Assembly (NCBI GenBank): GCA_035292605.1
Contig: DATDPT010000069.1
Location: forward strand, 60,609 to 124,608
Direction of reading: 5' to 3'
Origin: JALYNX01 sp035292605
GTDB lineage: Bacteria > Actinomycetota > Acidimicrobiia > Spongiisociales > ZC4RG35
Length of the DNA: 64,000 nt
Positions 1 to 8,186 of this stretch are shown one piece after another; position 1 is the first letter of the stretch, and each line of letters starts with the position of its first letter. The notes beneath the pieces are model-generated. The model was not told the DNA's origin, searched no databases, and saw nothing but the letters and a program-made list of their open reading frames with translations. Made by a program: the position numbers and the translations under genes.

Positions 1-741
1 GAGACTGTCGAAGTCGATGCCCGGCTGCTGGCGAGTGGACTGGACTCCAGCGCGGGTGGAGAAAACCTTGAGCGCTACCCGGGCGGTGGTGCAGAACGAC
101 AGCATGGTTTCCGCTGCGGTACCGACGGTGGCACCGCGCAAGGTGCGAGCCGCGATCTGGGCGTCATGGTCGTGCGCTCCGTCCAGTGTGGCGAGGGCCG
201 TTCCGAAAGCGACTGTATGACCACCATCGAGAGAGGAGGTCCGAGAGCTCCGGGGGTCGGAGAGCCAGCCCATCATGTCCTCGATGCTTCGGCCACCGAT
301 TGCGGCGGCATGAAGCAGCGGACCCAAGAGGTCGGAGGCGGCCGACTGCCAAAAGTCGCCCTGGGTGACCGACATCAGGTCCGACAGCGACACGAGATGG
401 TGGGCGAGCCGGGTGGCCTTCTGAAAGTCAATGCATTGAGGCACCGGGTTCCAGCCGATGTGAACGGCACCGCCGACCGACCCGGTTGGGTCGTACACCC
501 ACGCCATCCGGTCGTGGCTCGACCGAACCGTGAGGGTGGTGTGGAGGATCTCGGAGGTGACCGAGCACACCACCGCCGGTCCGTCCCATTCCAGGACGTT
601 TGGGATGGCGAAGGCCGAGGTCTTACCCGACCCGGGTGGACCGAACACCACAACCGATTCACGTTGCCGGGCGGCCACTAGTCGGCCTCCCATCCGGCCG
701 ATCACGATCCTTCCTCTCCGGGAGTGTGGTTCACGCCGCAT
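1..741 (-). CDS. VirD4/TraG-type conjugative coupling ATPase, ATPase part (C-terminus off window)
   Basis: Motor domain of a type IV coupling protein, which brings DNA-relaxase complexes to the secretion channel. The reading frame runs off the left edge. The chosen start is the ATG at 739-741 inside GATGCGGCGTGA, overlapping the stop of the upstream membrane cistron, with GGAGGAG 7 bases before it; a GTG at 703-705 is the alternative. Walker A (GPPGSGKT) lies near residue 29, followed by FAIPNVLEWDGP and the V(C)SVTSEI segment that actinobacterial VirD4 proteins carry after the P-loop. There are no membrane helices in this cistron; they are encoded in the preceding gene, so the protein appears split just before the P-loop domain. 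Family assignment is firm; whether the split is natural or a frameshift is inference. Confidence 0.85.
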   Translation of the reverse strand, partial: MRREPHSRRGRIVIGRMGGRLVAARQRESVVVFGPPGSGKTSAFAIPNVLEWDGPAVVCSVTSEILHTTLTVRSSHDRMAWVYDPTGSVGGAVHIGWNPVPQCIDFQKATRLAHHLVSLSDLMSVTQGDFWQSAASDLLGPLLHAAAIGGRSIEDMMGWLSDPRSSRTSSLDGGHTVAFGTALATLDGAHDHDAQIAARTLRGATVGTAAETMLSFCTTARVALKVFSTRAGVQSTRQQPGIDFDSL

Positions 742-1153
742 CGGACGGCTCCTCCGCCTCGGCATGCGGCAGGTGCTGGTCGGACACGAGAAGGCCAGCC
801 CTGCGCAGGTCGATCGTGGTGGCCCATTGCGCTCCCTCCTCGGCCAACCGCCCGAGCTTGAACAGCTTCCAAACCAACGGAGCGAATCCGGCCACCAGCA
901 CCACAGCAACGGCCCAGACCAGCCAGCTCGAGATGGACGGCTCCCAGGCACCACCCACGTCAGGGAAGGAGCGCAACAACGCGGCGACCCCCTCACCCCC
1001 GGTTCCGGGGAGTGAGGAACCGAGGATCGAACCGACCAGGATGCCGCTCCCCCACAACACGGCAACGCCTGCCAGACAGACGAGGGCCAGGGCGACGCCG
1101 GCTGTCTCGAGAGGAGATCGCCCGAGTCCGCCTCCATAGGGTCTACCGGTCAC
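731..1153 (-). CDS. Membrane-anchor cistron of the coupling protein
   Basis: A 140-residue protein with two hydrophobic helices (about residues 15-45 and 75-97), followed by EEGAQWATTIDLRR. That segment resembles the (A)xWA(x)xxDLR motif that precedes the nucleotide-binding domain in one-piece VirD4/TraG proteins. The GTG start at 1151-1153 overlaps the end of the VirB4 gene and has GGGAGG just upstream. Its stop overlaps the start of the ATPase cistron. It probably anchors the ATPase in the membrane as a separate subunit. The family link is inferred from position and the WA-DLR motif. Confidence 0.6.
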   Translation of the reverse strand: MTGRPYGGGLGRSPLETAGVALALVCLAGVAVLWGSGILVGSILGSSLPGTGGEGVAALLRSFPDVGGAWEPSISSWLVWAVAVVLVAGFAPLVWKLFKLGRLAEEGAQWATTIDLRRAGLLVSDQHLPHAEAEEPSDAA

Positions 1154-2312
1154 GGCGGCCTCCCATGGCAGCGTTGGTGTCGATGAGTGGCCTCTCGATG
1201 TCGGTGACGATGTGCTCGACGACGGTGGACCGCCCACCGACCCTCCACAGCGCCTGGCCTGGAATGAGTCGCTGCACCACGGCGATCTCCTCCGGGGTAA
1301 GTCCGATCAGCTCACCGAGCGCGGCAGCCTGGTCGGGGGGTTGGCGGTACACGATGCGGGTTTCGGAGTCGGCCAGCAGCCCGTTGGCGATGGCCCGGGT
1401 GTCCTCGTCGATGGAGCGGAGGTCGCCGAGGTGTTGGAGGACGGCGATGTAAGAGGCACCGTGCTCTCGGCTCATCTTGAAGGCGTACTTGGCCCACTCG
1501 GCAGTGGCGCGATCGGTGAGCAGCCTCCAGAACTCGTCCATCACCACCACCTTGGGTCGCAGACGGTCGGACCCCCACAGCCCGGTGATCCAGCCGGTGA
1601 CGGCCACCATCAGCACTCGGAGGGTGTCGTCGTCGTGGCCGGAGAGGTCGACAAGGAGGTACGGGGTCGATGCGTCGACGGTCACCGTCGAGTCGCCGAA
1701 CATCATCCGACCCGCGTGCGAAGAGGAGAGGGTGTGGAACCCGGCCACGAGATCGCGAACGTCACGGTCGGTGATAACCAGTGGGCTGGGCAGGTCCCCC
1801 GGGGAGGCGAGCCGTTCGGCGAGCTCCTCCAGGTTGCGCGCACCGTCGACGGCGGTTGCTGCGGTGACGGCGGCGGATTCGACCGGTGTGAGGGACCGGT
1901 TGAGAGCGGCCGAGGCCAGGGCGATGCCCATCCGTCCCCGGTCGCCGTGACTCAGCCCGTGGAATGGGTTGATCACTACTCGCCCCGGACGGACCGGGTC
2001 CACCCCGAAGTAGGCGGCAAGGGGGAGACCTTCCCCCTTGGGATCGATGTGGCGGATCAGGTACCCGTGGGCGGCCATACGCACCGCCAGGCTCTTGACG
2101 AGAGTGGACTTACCTGAGCCCTTCGACCCGAGGACGAGCATCACCGGGTCGGTGACGATCCCCTGTTGGTAGGCCTGGAACGGGTCGAAGCAGAACGCCG
2201 ACCCGGTATGGACGTCGAACCCGACCGGCACCCGGATCAGGCCTAGGGGACTGGGCGACTCCCAGGGGATGGCGCCCCGCAGATGGGCGGTGGTGGTGTT
2301 CACGCTGATCAT
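1143..2312 (-). CDS. VirB4-type conjugation ATPase
   Basis: Energises the type IV secretion channel. Walker A is GSKGSGKST near residues 62-70, followed by IDPKGEG; Walker B is VVVMDE near residue 260; a late GQALWRVGG segment resembles those of VirB4/TraC-like ATPases. At 389 residues it is short for VirB4 (often 600-800) because the N-terminal half is missing; the upstream SCO6880-like gene probably supplies that portion, as is common in Actinomycetota. The start is the ATG at 2310-2312, overlapping the upstream stop as ATGA and preceded by AAAGGAG at 7 bases. The open frame continues upstream, but that stretch lies within the preceding gene. Confidence 0.85.
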   Translation of the reverse strand: MISVNTTTAHLRGAIPWESPSPLGLIRVPVGFDVHTGSAFCFDPFQAYQQGIVTDPVMLVLGSKGSGKSTLVKSLAVRMAAHGYLIRHIDPKGEGLPLAAYFGVDPVRPGRVVINPFHGLSHGDRGRMGIALASAALNRSLTPVESAAVTAATAVDGARNLEELAERLASPGDLPSPLVITDRDVRDLVAGFHTLSSSHAGRMMFGDSTVTVDASTPYLLVDLSGHDDDTLRVLMVAVTGWITGLWGSDRLRPKVVVMDEFWRLLTDRATAEWAKYAFKMSREHGASYIAVLQHLGDLRSIDEDTRAIANGLLADSETRIVYRQPPDQAAALGELIGLTPEEIAVVQRLIPGQALWRVGGRSTVVEHIVTDIERPLIDTNAAMGGRRDR

Positions 2313-3679
2313 CCGTCGACTCCTTTGTCGAGGCCCCGGCACAGGGGCAGCACCCAGGAGAGAGCGCGGAGCTGGCTTCCGCCGAGGACGGCGACCCGGC
2401 AGGAGCCGGCTACCGCGTTGGAGCGGACCGTCCCGCTGAGATCCTCAACCTCCTCCTCAGCCATCCCCGAGACTGCTACGGTTGCCAAAAGGCGGACCGG
2501 GACGTGTCCCTCGTTGAGTTCCCGTAGCTGACGGTCGAGCGAGTCCAGCTCTGCCTGCTTGCGATGGCGGCTCGCCTTGGCGGTCTCCACCGCTGCCTGC
2601 GCCCGCCGGTAGGCCCAATCCAAGGAACGTTGGTGCGGCTCCGGATCGGCAGGGGCGATGAGGATGCTGACCACCCGGTTGCCTGCACCGGTGAGAAGCG
2701 GCGCCAGGAAACCGGAAGCCATCGGTCGCTGCGGCCACTGCCACAGCCACAGCAGCCGGTGCACGGTGTCGCCGACCGCCACGGTGTTCCACTTCTCCTC
2801 TACACGGGATGGCTCAGGAAGATCACCAAGATCCGATGGCTGAGCCTCTCCGACACTCAGGACTTTGTGGAGGAGAGCGGTCCAATCGGCCGGAGCGAGA
2901 ATCTCGGCCCGCAGCTGCTCGGGTGGCAGTTGGGCACCCAGGTGCTGCAGGGTGGAATGGAGGAGCCGCCCCACGGCTGCCTCCCCTCCTCTCCTCACCG
3001 TCCCCCTGGCGGCCGCGAGACCGAGCCGGACCACGAGGACGGTTTCTGTGTGGCGAACGTGAGTTGCGAGGTAGTAGGCCACTTCCTTCAAGACCTCGAG
3101 CCCGGGACCGTCGGCGGAGTCGGCGTCGCTAAGAAGGTGGTCGCCTCCGCCGTTCCTGCTTACGGTGAGAACTTGAAGACGGTCGACTGATTCTGTGGGA
3201 ATGGAGGTCACCACTCGAGCCCAGTCCTCGGCCGCCACCTCCCGGTCGGCTCTGCTCTGCAGCCAGGGGTCGCGGGTCGGGGACACCCTCATGGCCGCCA
3301 GATACCTGCTGCGGTCCTTGACCACCCCCATCAACCCGTGCGGCAGCTCGCATCCGGTCACCTCCATCCCGGACAGCCACCTGGGTGGCGGACCACCATC
3401 CGAAGCGGTCCACTGTCTCCATCCCAGCCAGCCGCCCGCTAGATAGCGGAGGCCTAGGCCAACCCGGGTCCACGCCGGCGTCCCGGTCGGGTCGCGAAGG
3501 GTCAGCCCGCCAAGCACTGCAACGAGGACCAGAGCCGGGCCTCCCATCCCCGCCACCAGCATCAGGGCTGAGCACACCAGTCCGAGGACCGTCACCGAAG
3601 CCTGAGCCCATGAGTAGACGCGGAACGGCCCGCGTGGACCCCACTTGGGAAAGACGTGACCCCGCGGTTCCTCTGTCAT
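2309..3679 (-). CDS. SCO6880-like type IV secretion protein
   Basis: A 456-residue protein with two adjoining hydrophobic segments near residues 27-62, then a long soluble domain (RYLAAMRVS, ADREVAAEDWARVV, VTSIPTES). This layout matches the SCO6880 family found beside VirB4-type ATPases in actinobacterial conjugative elements; it is thought to correspond to a PrgI-type membrane part plus the VirB4 N-terminal region. A predicted coiled segment near residue 370 (QAELDSLDRQLRELNEGH) precedes the C-terminal domain. It overlaps both neighbours by ATGA, so it is translationally coupled. The family call rests on pattern recognition and context. Confidence 0.7.
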   Translation of the reverse strand: MTEEPRGHVFPKWGPRGPFRVYSWAQASVTVLGLVCSALMLVAGMGGPALVLVAVLGGLTLRDPTGTPAWTRVGLGLRYLAGGWLGWRQWTASDGGPPPRWLSGMEVTGCELPHGLMGVVKDRSRYLAAMRVSPTRDPWLQSRADREVAAEDWARVVTSIPTESVDRLQVLTVSRNGGGDHLLSDADSADGPGLEVLKEVAYYLATHVRHTETVLVVRLGLAAARGTVRRGGEAAVGRLLHSTLQHLGAQLPPEQLRAEILAPADWTALLHKVLSVGEAQPSDLGDLPEPSRVEEKWNTVAVGDTVHRLLWLWQWPQRPMASGFLAPLLTGAGNRVVSILIAPADPEPHQRSLDWAYRRAQAAVETAKASRHRKQAELDSLDRQLRELNEGHVPVRLLATVAVSGMAEEEVEDLSGTVRSNAVAGSCRVAVLGGSQLRALSWVLPLCRGLDKGVDG

Positions 3680-4686
3680 CGTGGTCCTCCCGGTGGAGCG
3701 GGCGGAGGGCGGCCTGCCGGAGAGATCGGCACCGCACCAGTCGAGCCAGCCGCCCCGCCGCCGCCTCCTGCCGCTCCTCCCACAGCGCCGAGACTCCGCG
3801 CGGCGAACACCACCGTGGTGGCCACCCCGACGCCCTTCAGCGCGACCCCGCCCAGCCCGCTGCTCAGACGGCCAGCCATCACGTCACCCACCTGGGGCAC
3901 GAACTTGAACATGAACGAAGGCACAAGTGCAGCGGCCAGAAAGGCCAGCAGGCCCATGGCCAACGCCTGCAGGTCCAGGAAGCCTTGGGCGGGGTCGATG
4001 CCCGATCCCACCATCACCCACGACAGCGACAACATGAAGCCGATCACCGGCTTCACCAGGATCAACACCACCAGCAGACTCAGCCAGGTGGTTGCCCACG
4101 ATGAGGCGGCGGGCCACAACCTGGTGGCCAGCATTGCGGGGCCGACCAACACCGACAGCGCCACCCCCAGGTTGCGCATCAGCATCATCGCCCACACCAG
4201 CAGCGCCCCGATCATCGCTACCAGCGACAGCACCCCAACCAGCGGCATGAACTGCGGCTGCGCCACCAGAAAGGCCGCGTTGGGCAGACTGTTGAACGCC
4301 GACTGGAGAGATGCCACCGCAGCCTCGTCGATCACCCAGGCGGTGAGCGCGTCGGTGGCGGCCAGCAGTATCCCGGCGGCGGGGGCGATCACCAGCATCG
4401 CGGCCCCGACCAGTGGACCCTCCACAAAGGCGAGTCGAGCAACCGCACCGGGATGGCCCTGCACCCCGGCCTGGATGACCCCAAGGAGGATCATCAGCGG
4501 GAGCACGTAGCGGCCGACGGCCACGCCTTGGCGGATCATCGCCTGCATGGCCGTCGCCTCCAGCGCTCCGTCCGGGGAGTCGAGAATCCAACCGATGATC
4601 ATTCCGATCATCGCCGCAGTGGTCTCGATCACCCACCCGATCACCTGGCCCGCCAGCTCAGCCAGGAAGCTGCCCACGAAACCCAT
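3676..4686 (-). CDS. VirB6/TrbL-like polytopic conjugation protein
   Basis: A 336-residue protein with about six or seven membrane helices between residues 10 and 270 and a Gly/Ala/Pro-rich tail. Polytopic proteins of this type occupy the VirB6/TrbL position and form the inner-membrane part of the channel. The N-terminus carries repeated GWVIETTAA and IGMIIGWIL helices. The gene ends by overlapping the SCO6880-like start (ATGA) and starts 8 bases after the small two-helix gene. No catalytic motifs are expected or seen. Confidence 0.65.
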   Translation of the reverse strand: MGFVGSFLAELAGQVIGWVIETTAAMIGMIIGWILDSPDGALEATAMQAMIRQGVAVGRYVLPLMILLGVIQAGVQGHPGAVARLAFVEGPLVGAAMLVIAPAAGILLAATDALTAWVIDEAAVASLQSAFNSLPNAAFLVAQPQFMPLVGVLSLVAMIGALLVWAMMLMRNLGVALSVLVGPAMLATRLWPAASSWATTWLSLLVVLILVKPVIGFMLSLSWVMVGSGIDPAQGFLDLQALAMGLLAFLAAALVPSFMFKFVPQVGDVMAGRLSSGLGGVALKGVGVATTVVFAARSLGAVGGAAGGGGGAAGSTGAVPISPAGRPPPAPPGGPR

Positions 4687-4693
4687 ATTGGTC

Positions 4694-4975
4694 CTAGATC
4701 TCTGGGACGATCGCCAAGATCGTGTTGATGGACAGGCCGATGAAGAACACGATCAGCCCGGTGAGGATCCCCGCCTTCGCCCGGGACACGTTCTGGTAGT
4801 TGGAGGTGTTGGCCGAGAATCCCCAAACCAGCGCCGACACCAGGACTGTCAGCCCTCCTGCCCACAGGGTCCCGTACCGGACCCAGGACAAGATCTGGCC
4901 GAGTGTTCCCGCCAGCTCCGGCGGCGCAGTGGGAGCAGGCACCTCCACCTGCGCCAGAACTCCGAGCAAGTGCAT
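4694..4975 (-). CDS. Small two-helix membrane protein of the conjugation operon (VirB2/TrbC position)
   Basis: A 93-residue protein with a short Pro/Ala-rich N-terminus and two hydrophobic helices (roughly residues 36-53 and 69-90). Size, topology and location between the wall peptidase and the VirB6-like gene resemble VirB2/TrbC-type pilins or PrgI-like proteins, but there is no diagnostic sequence motif. The ATG at 4973-4975 sits 6 bases after AAAGGG; an adjacent GTG at 4978 is the alternative. Confidence 0.5.
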   Translation of the reverse strand: MHLLGVLAQVEVPAPTAPPELAGTLGQILSWVRYGTLWAGGLTVLVSALVWGFSANTSNYQNVSRAKAGILTGLIVFFIGLSINTILAIVPEI

Positions 4976-4990
4976 CACTGTCCCTTTCTC

Positions 4991-5617
4991 TCAGGCCTGG
5001 TCACCGGTATCACCGAAGACCAGGTCGGTTCCCACGTACTCCCAATGCCACGGCTCGGCGCCCGGATGCCCGCAGCGGGCCCACTCGGGGTGAACCCATC
5101 CGAATCGAGGCGCGAATAGCTGAAGCCAAAGAAGCTCAGAAGAGGAGCAGCCCAGCAATCCCGAGGCACCCCAAATGTCGACGGCCAACCCCCAGCCATG
5201 CATGCTGGTCCCGGGCCGGGCGGTCGGCGGATACGGGTCGCCGTCGCAGTTACCGGGGATATAGCAACGACGGCTGTTCCAGGCTGCCGCCTGTGCCTCA
5301 TAGGTGCGGTAGCACCAACCGCCCTCGATCACCACCCCGTCGCCACGCGCCGCCGCCTCCAGCGCCACCCATGCCAGGTCCGCTCCTCCTACCTTGGCCA
5401 CCTTGCACCGGTAGCCAGGACGCTCCGACACCACTGTCAGCGCCTCATCGGGAAGCCGGCCGTTCGCGTGGCCGGCCGCCTGGAGTTGGGCCACGAGCGC
5501 CGAGCTCGAGCCCGCCGGCGGAGCCGAGGCCATGGCCCCGAAGGCTCCGGCAACGAAGACGACCGGCGCCATCGTGGCCACGAGGAGAACCGCCAGTCCA
5601 CCAACGATCCGACCCAT
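4991..5617 (-). CDS. M15-family (VanY-like) D-Ala-D-Ala carboxypeptidase/wall peptidase
   Basis: A 208-residue zinc peptidase anchored or secreted by an N-terminal hydrophobic segment (residues 5-30). The zinc-binding pattern of the M15B family is visible: SMHGWGLAVDIWG gives H-x6-D, and EPWHWEYVG gives the late histidine. GWCYRTYEAQ and RRCYIPGN supply extra cysteines that may pair. Such enzymes trim peptidoglycan so the transfer apparatus can cross the wall. The ATG at 5615-5617 overlaps the previous stop by one base; the longer open frame upstream lies within the neighbouring gene and is rejected. Confidence 0.85.
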   Translation of the reverse strand: MGRIVGGLAVLLVATMAPVVFVAGAFGAMASAPPAGSSSALVAQLQAAGHANGRLPDEALTVVSERPGYRCKVAKVGGADLAWVALEAAARGDGVVIEGGWCYRTYEAQAAAWNSRRCYIPGNCDGDPYPPTARPGTSMHGWGLAVDIWGASGLLGCSSSELLWLQLFAPRFGWVHPEWARCGHPGAEPWHWEYVGTDLVFGDTGDQA

Positions 5618-5958
5618 CAGCCACCTCCCCCGGGCCCGCACCTGATCGAGTCGAGATCGAGGTCGTGCACCTCGGCCTGGAACCCATGTCGACGATGGAT
5701 CACCAACCGGATGGCGAACACAGCCGACAGGCCCGCCTGCCACGACGCGCCCCGCTGAGCCAGCAAGTAGTCGAGACTTCGGTTGACACACACGAAGCGC
5801 ACCCGCTGGGACCACCACCCCAACTCACCCACCATCAGGCCGCTGCGGGTTCGCCGTGCGGCCGCCACCTGCGCGAGCGTCCAATCCAGCTCCGTCAGAC
5901 CCGCCCTCGACAGGGCATCTCGGGCATCCTCGAGAAGCGACTGGAGGGTTCGGGTCAC
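5617..5958 (-). CDS. Hypothetical protein of the conjugation operon
   Basis: A 113-residue protein with no recognised family. It begins with an amphipathic helix (MTRTLQSLLEDARDALSRAG) and contains a basic, Trp-rich middle (GELGWWSQRVRF). The GTG start overlaps the previous stop as GTGA, and its stop overlaps the start of the wall peptidase, so it is co-translated with the type IV secretion genes. Coding status is supported by this tight coupling; function is unknown. Confidence 0.6.
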   Translation of the reverse strand: MTRTLQSLLEDARDALSRAGLTELDWTLAQVAAARRTRSGLMVGELGWWSQRVRFVCVNRSLDYLLAQRGASWQAGLSAVFAIRLVIHRRHGFQAEVHDLDLDSIRCGPGGGG

Positions 5959-6683
5959 CTCTCCCGCCTCCGTTCCATGCGAGGGGCCATATATCCGGCG
6001 GCCGCCACACCGATCACGGTGATGACCACGACCCAGGCGCTCAACACCGGGAGCTTGATCCCGGTGGAAGGCTCGGCACCGGCGACAGCCATCCCGCCGT
6101 CCATCGCACTCGGTTCCCGCTGGGTGGCGAGTGCGGTCGGAGCGGTCGTCGTGGTCGACTCGGTGACCGTTGGTGGAGCGGTCGCCGGCATGTCAGCAGG
6201 AATGGGAGGCTGATCCGCCGTAACCACCGTCCACACCTGCCAACGACCGTCGTTGAAGATCAGGTCGAAATCCCAGGCGAAGACCTGAGGGGAAAACCCA
6301 ACGCGGGCAGCCTCCACCTTCGCCCACACCGTCGCCGTGGTCGAGTGGAGCCTACGAACACGGAGTTCGTGGACCTCCAGCCGGAAGGGCTCGGCACCAG
6401 CAGTGCCCTCCCACGCGACGGACTCTGTCTCAAACTGTCGCCATTGGGGGCTGTTCAATGCGAAGGAAGCGGCGAGCGCGGCCAAGTCCCCCGTCGTCGC
6501 GAACTGTGACCACTCGTCGAGCGCCTGGTGAACCAGTTGAGCCAGAGGATCTGGGACATCCTCGGATGCCGAGGCCGGGGTGCTCGTTGCCAACAGCAGA
6601 GCGGCCCCAGCCGCGAGGCCTGTGACGTACCGTAGGAGCCGTAACCGCGTGGTACTCCTGTGTAAGCTAGGGTTCCTCTGCAT
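5955..6683 (-). CDS. Secreted, C-terminally anchored protein with NTF2-like region; first gene of the conjugation operon
   Basis: A 242-residue protein with a signal sequence (hydrophobic residues about 18-38, ending ASA), then an α/β domain (DPLAQLVHQALDEWSQFATTGD through FNDGRWQVWTVV) resembling NTF2-like accessory domains. A Thr/Pro-rich spacer follows, then one C-terminal helix and an RRRER tail. It therefore projects outside the membrane. VirB8/TcpC-type conjugation proteins also use an NTF2-like fold, so it may be a periplasmic-side scaffold; that is inference. The ATG lies 8 bases after a perfect TATAAT box and has no ribosome-binding site, suggesting a leaderless or nearly leaderless mRNA. 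Confidence 0.65.
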   Translation of the reverse strand: MQRNPSLHRSTTRLRLLRYVTGLAAGAALLLATSTPASASEDVPDPLAQLVHQALDEWSQFATTGDLAALAASFALNSPQWRQFETESVAWEGTAGAEPFRLEVHELRVRRLHSTTATVWAKVEAARVGFSPQVFAWDFDLIFNDGRWQVWTVVTADQPPIPADMPATAPPTVTESTTTTAPTALATQREPSAMDGGMAVAGAEPSTGIKLPVLSAWVVVITVIGVAAAGYMAPRMERRRER

Positions 6684-6691
6684 TACTGGCT

Positions 6692-6721
6692 ATTATATCA
6701 TTATCTGTCGACTCTCTGCAA
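6692..6721 (-). promoter_or_regulatory. Strong promoter of the conjugation operon
   Basis: On the minus strand TTGCAG (6716-6721) and TATAAT (6692-6697) are separated by 18 bases. The first codon of the next gene starts 8 bases after the -10 box, so transcription would begin at or next to the ATG. Confidence 0.65.
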
Positions 6722-6860
6722 CCGGCATGGCTACGTAACGTGGAGGACCTATCAAAGGCCCGACGTGATGCACTGGCGGCTCGAGGCGCCACCACGAGAA
6801 CCGACTGGATGTGCGCATCGCGCCGATGTTCCAGACGTCGCCGGCTCCCCTCCAACGTGA

Positions 6861-7436
6861 ATGCCAGGCAACCCCTCACAATCCTCGACGTACGATCAAC
6901 CCGTGATCGGTGACGCCAATACCGCCACTCTGCCGAAAGACCACTGGGCAGCCTTGAAGACTTCCGTCGACGGGCTCATTGACGAGTTCAGCGAGGACAT
7001 CGCGGGGCTGCTGCTCGACGAGGTCGCCTTCGAGCACACCTTCATGAGCAGCTACGTGCCGCCCCAGTTCACGTCGCGTTACACGGCCTTGTTCGCCAAG
7101 AAGATGCTCGTATGCTTGGTGACCGTGGGATGGAAGCTCGAACATCCCGGTCAGTGGCCACTGGCGTGTACCGGCGAGCAGCTCGCGCTGCGAGCCCTCA
7201 TCGAGCGTGCCGAATCCCAGATGGAGCTAGACGGGCAAGCCTTTGACTTTGGCGACTTCGTGGAGCTGGCCTTCCAAGACACGGACCTCGACATGCTCTT
7301 CGACCCGGCATGGGACGGCATCGAAGACTCGGACATCGCAGACCACCTCGGAGCCCGCCACCTGCATCCCGACCGATGGTTCGAACCCTTCTACGAGGGC
7401 ATCCCAGTCCCCCCCTACGGGTCCGAAGGGACCTGA
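6861..7436 (+). CDS. Hypothetical protein
   Basis: A 191-residue acidic protein with no recognised domain. The middle is helical and includes KKMLVCLVTVGWKLEHPGQ, which is moderately hydrophobic but unlikely to span a membrane. The C-terminus carries HLHPDRWFEPFYEG. The start is uncertain: the ATG at 6861 lacks a clear ribosome-binding site and a GTG at 6902 (LeuSer-poor, VIGDANT) is an alternative. It is divergent from the conjugation operon and stands alone. Function unknown. Confidence 0.55.
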   Translation: MPGNPSQSSTYDQPVIGDANTATLPKDHWAALKTSVDGLIDEFSEDIAGLLLDEVAFEHTFMSSYVPPQFTSRYTALFAKKMLVCLVTVGWKLEHPGQWPLACTGEQLALRALIERAESQMELDGQAFDFGDFVELAFQDTDLDMLFDPAWDGIEDSDIADHLGARHLHPDRWFEPFYEGIPVPPYGSEGT

Positions 7437-7679
7437 GCGTCCTACCACCTGGTACTGATCCGAGCACCAATCGCGTAGGCGGTTCAGCGATATGTCAGGG
7501 CAGCGCCGATTGCCGGTTAGGCAGCGGGTCCGAAGCGGTCGAATGAGTGGCTGAACCACATGTTATGTGCGGGGGTGCTAAGCGTGAGAACGTTGAATCG
7601 GGGATTCCGGCTTCAGGAAGGCCACCCCAACGGGATTCCCCGCCGCTCGGGTCGAAGGGACCAGAGCCCCTGAGGACCG

Positions 7680-8186
7680 TTAGCGGCGTGCGAACTTCTC
7701 CAGTGGCTCAATAATTGCGTCGGCCGTTGCGTTGAGCCAGCGACCGAACTCTCTCCACTCGAACCCCTCGTCCAGGAACTCGAACGGATTAGCGCCTCGG
7801 TACTCGCCTTGCCGTAAGTGAGAGATGTAGCTCCCGGACAGCAGCGCACCGGCCGCCGTCATGAGGTCGTGGGCGGGGTCCTCGATCTTCGCTCTGAGTT
7901 TGGGGCGGAGTCGGCCGATGAGGATCGGTTGATCCAGCCTTAGGCGTCGCTCTGTCTCGACCCACTCGTCTTGGGTCGAGTCGTCGGGTTTGCCCCCGCC
8001 CCCGAGGTTGCGTTGCCAGGCTCTTGCAAGGTCGGATGCGAGACGTCCGGCGTCCTGTGCCCAGCGGACAACATCTCGGGCTTCGTCTTGTCGACGGTGT
8101 CGCTTGCCTTGGCTGAGACGTCGCCATCCCATCCCGACTGCGACGAGTGCGATGCCGATGCTCAAGTACGGGAGTACGTTGCTCAT
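7680..8186 (-). CDS. Small membrane-anchored protein, third gene of the HEPN operon
   Basis: A 168-residue protein with one N-terminal helix (residues 3-20) followed by a basic stretch and a soluble helical domain. No family recognised. Its ATG overlaps the stop of the HEPN-like gene as ATGA, so the two are coupled. A membrane-tethered partner next to a HEPN protein is compatible with a cell-suicide or sensing role, but that is conjecture. Confidence 0.6.
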   Translation of the reverse strand: MSNVLPYLSIGIALVAVGMGWRRLSQGKRHRRQDEARDVVRWAQDAGRLASDLARAWQRNLGGGGKPDDSTQDEWVETERRLRLDQPILIGRLRPKLRAKIEDPAHDLMTAAGALLSGSYISHLRQGEYRGANPFEFLDEGFEWREFGRWLNATADAIIEPLEKFARR

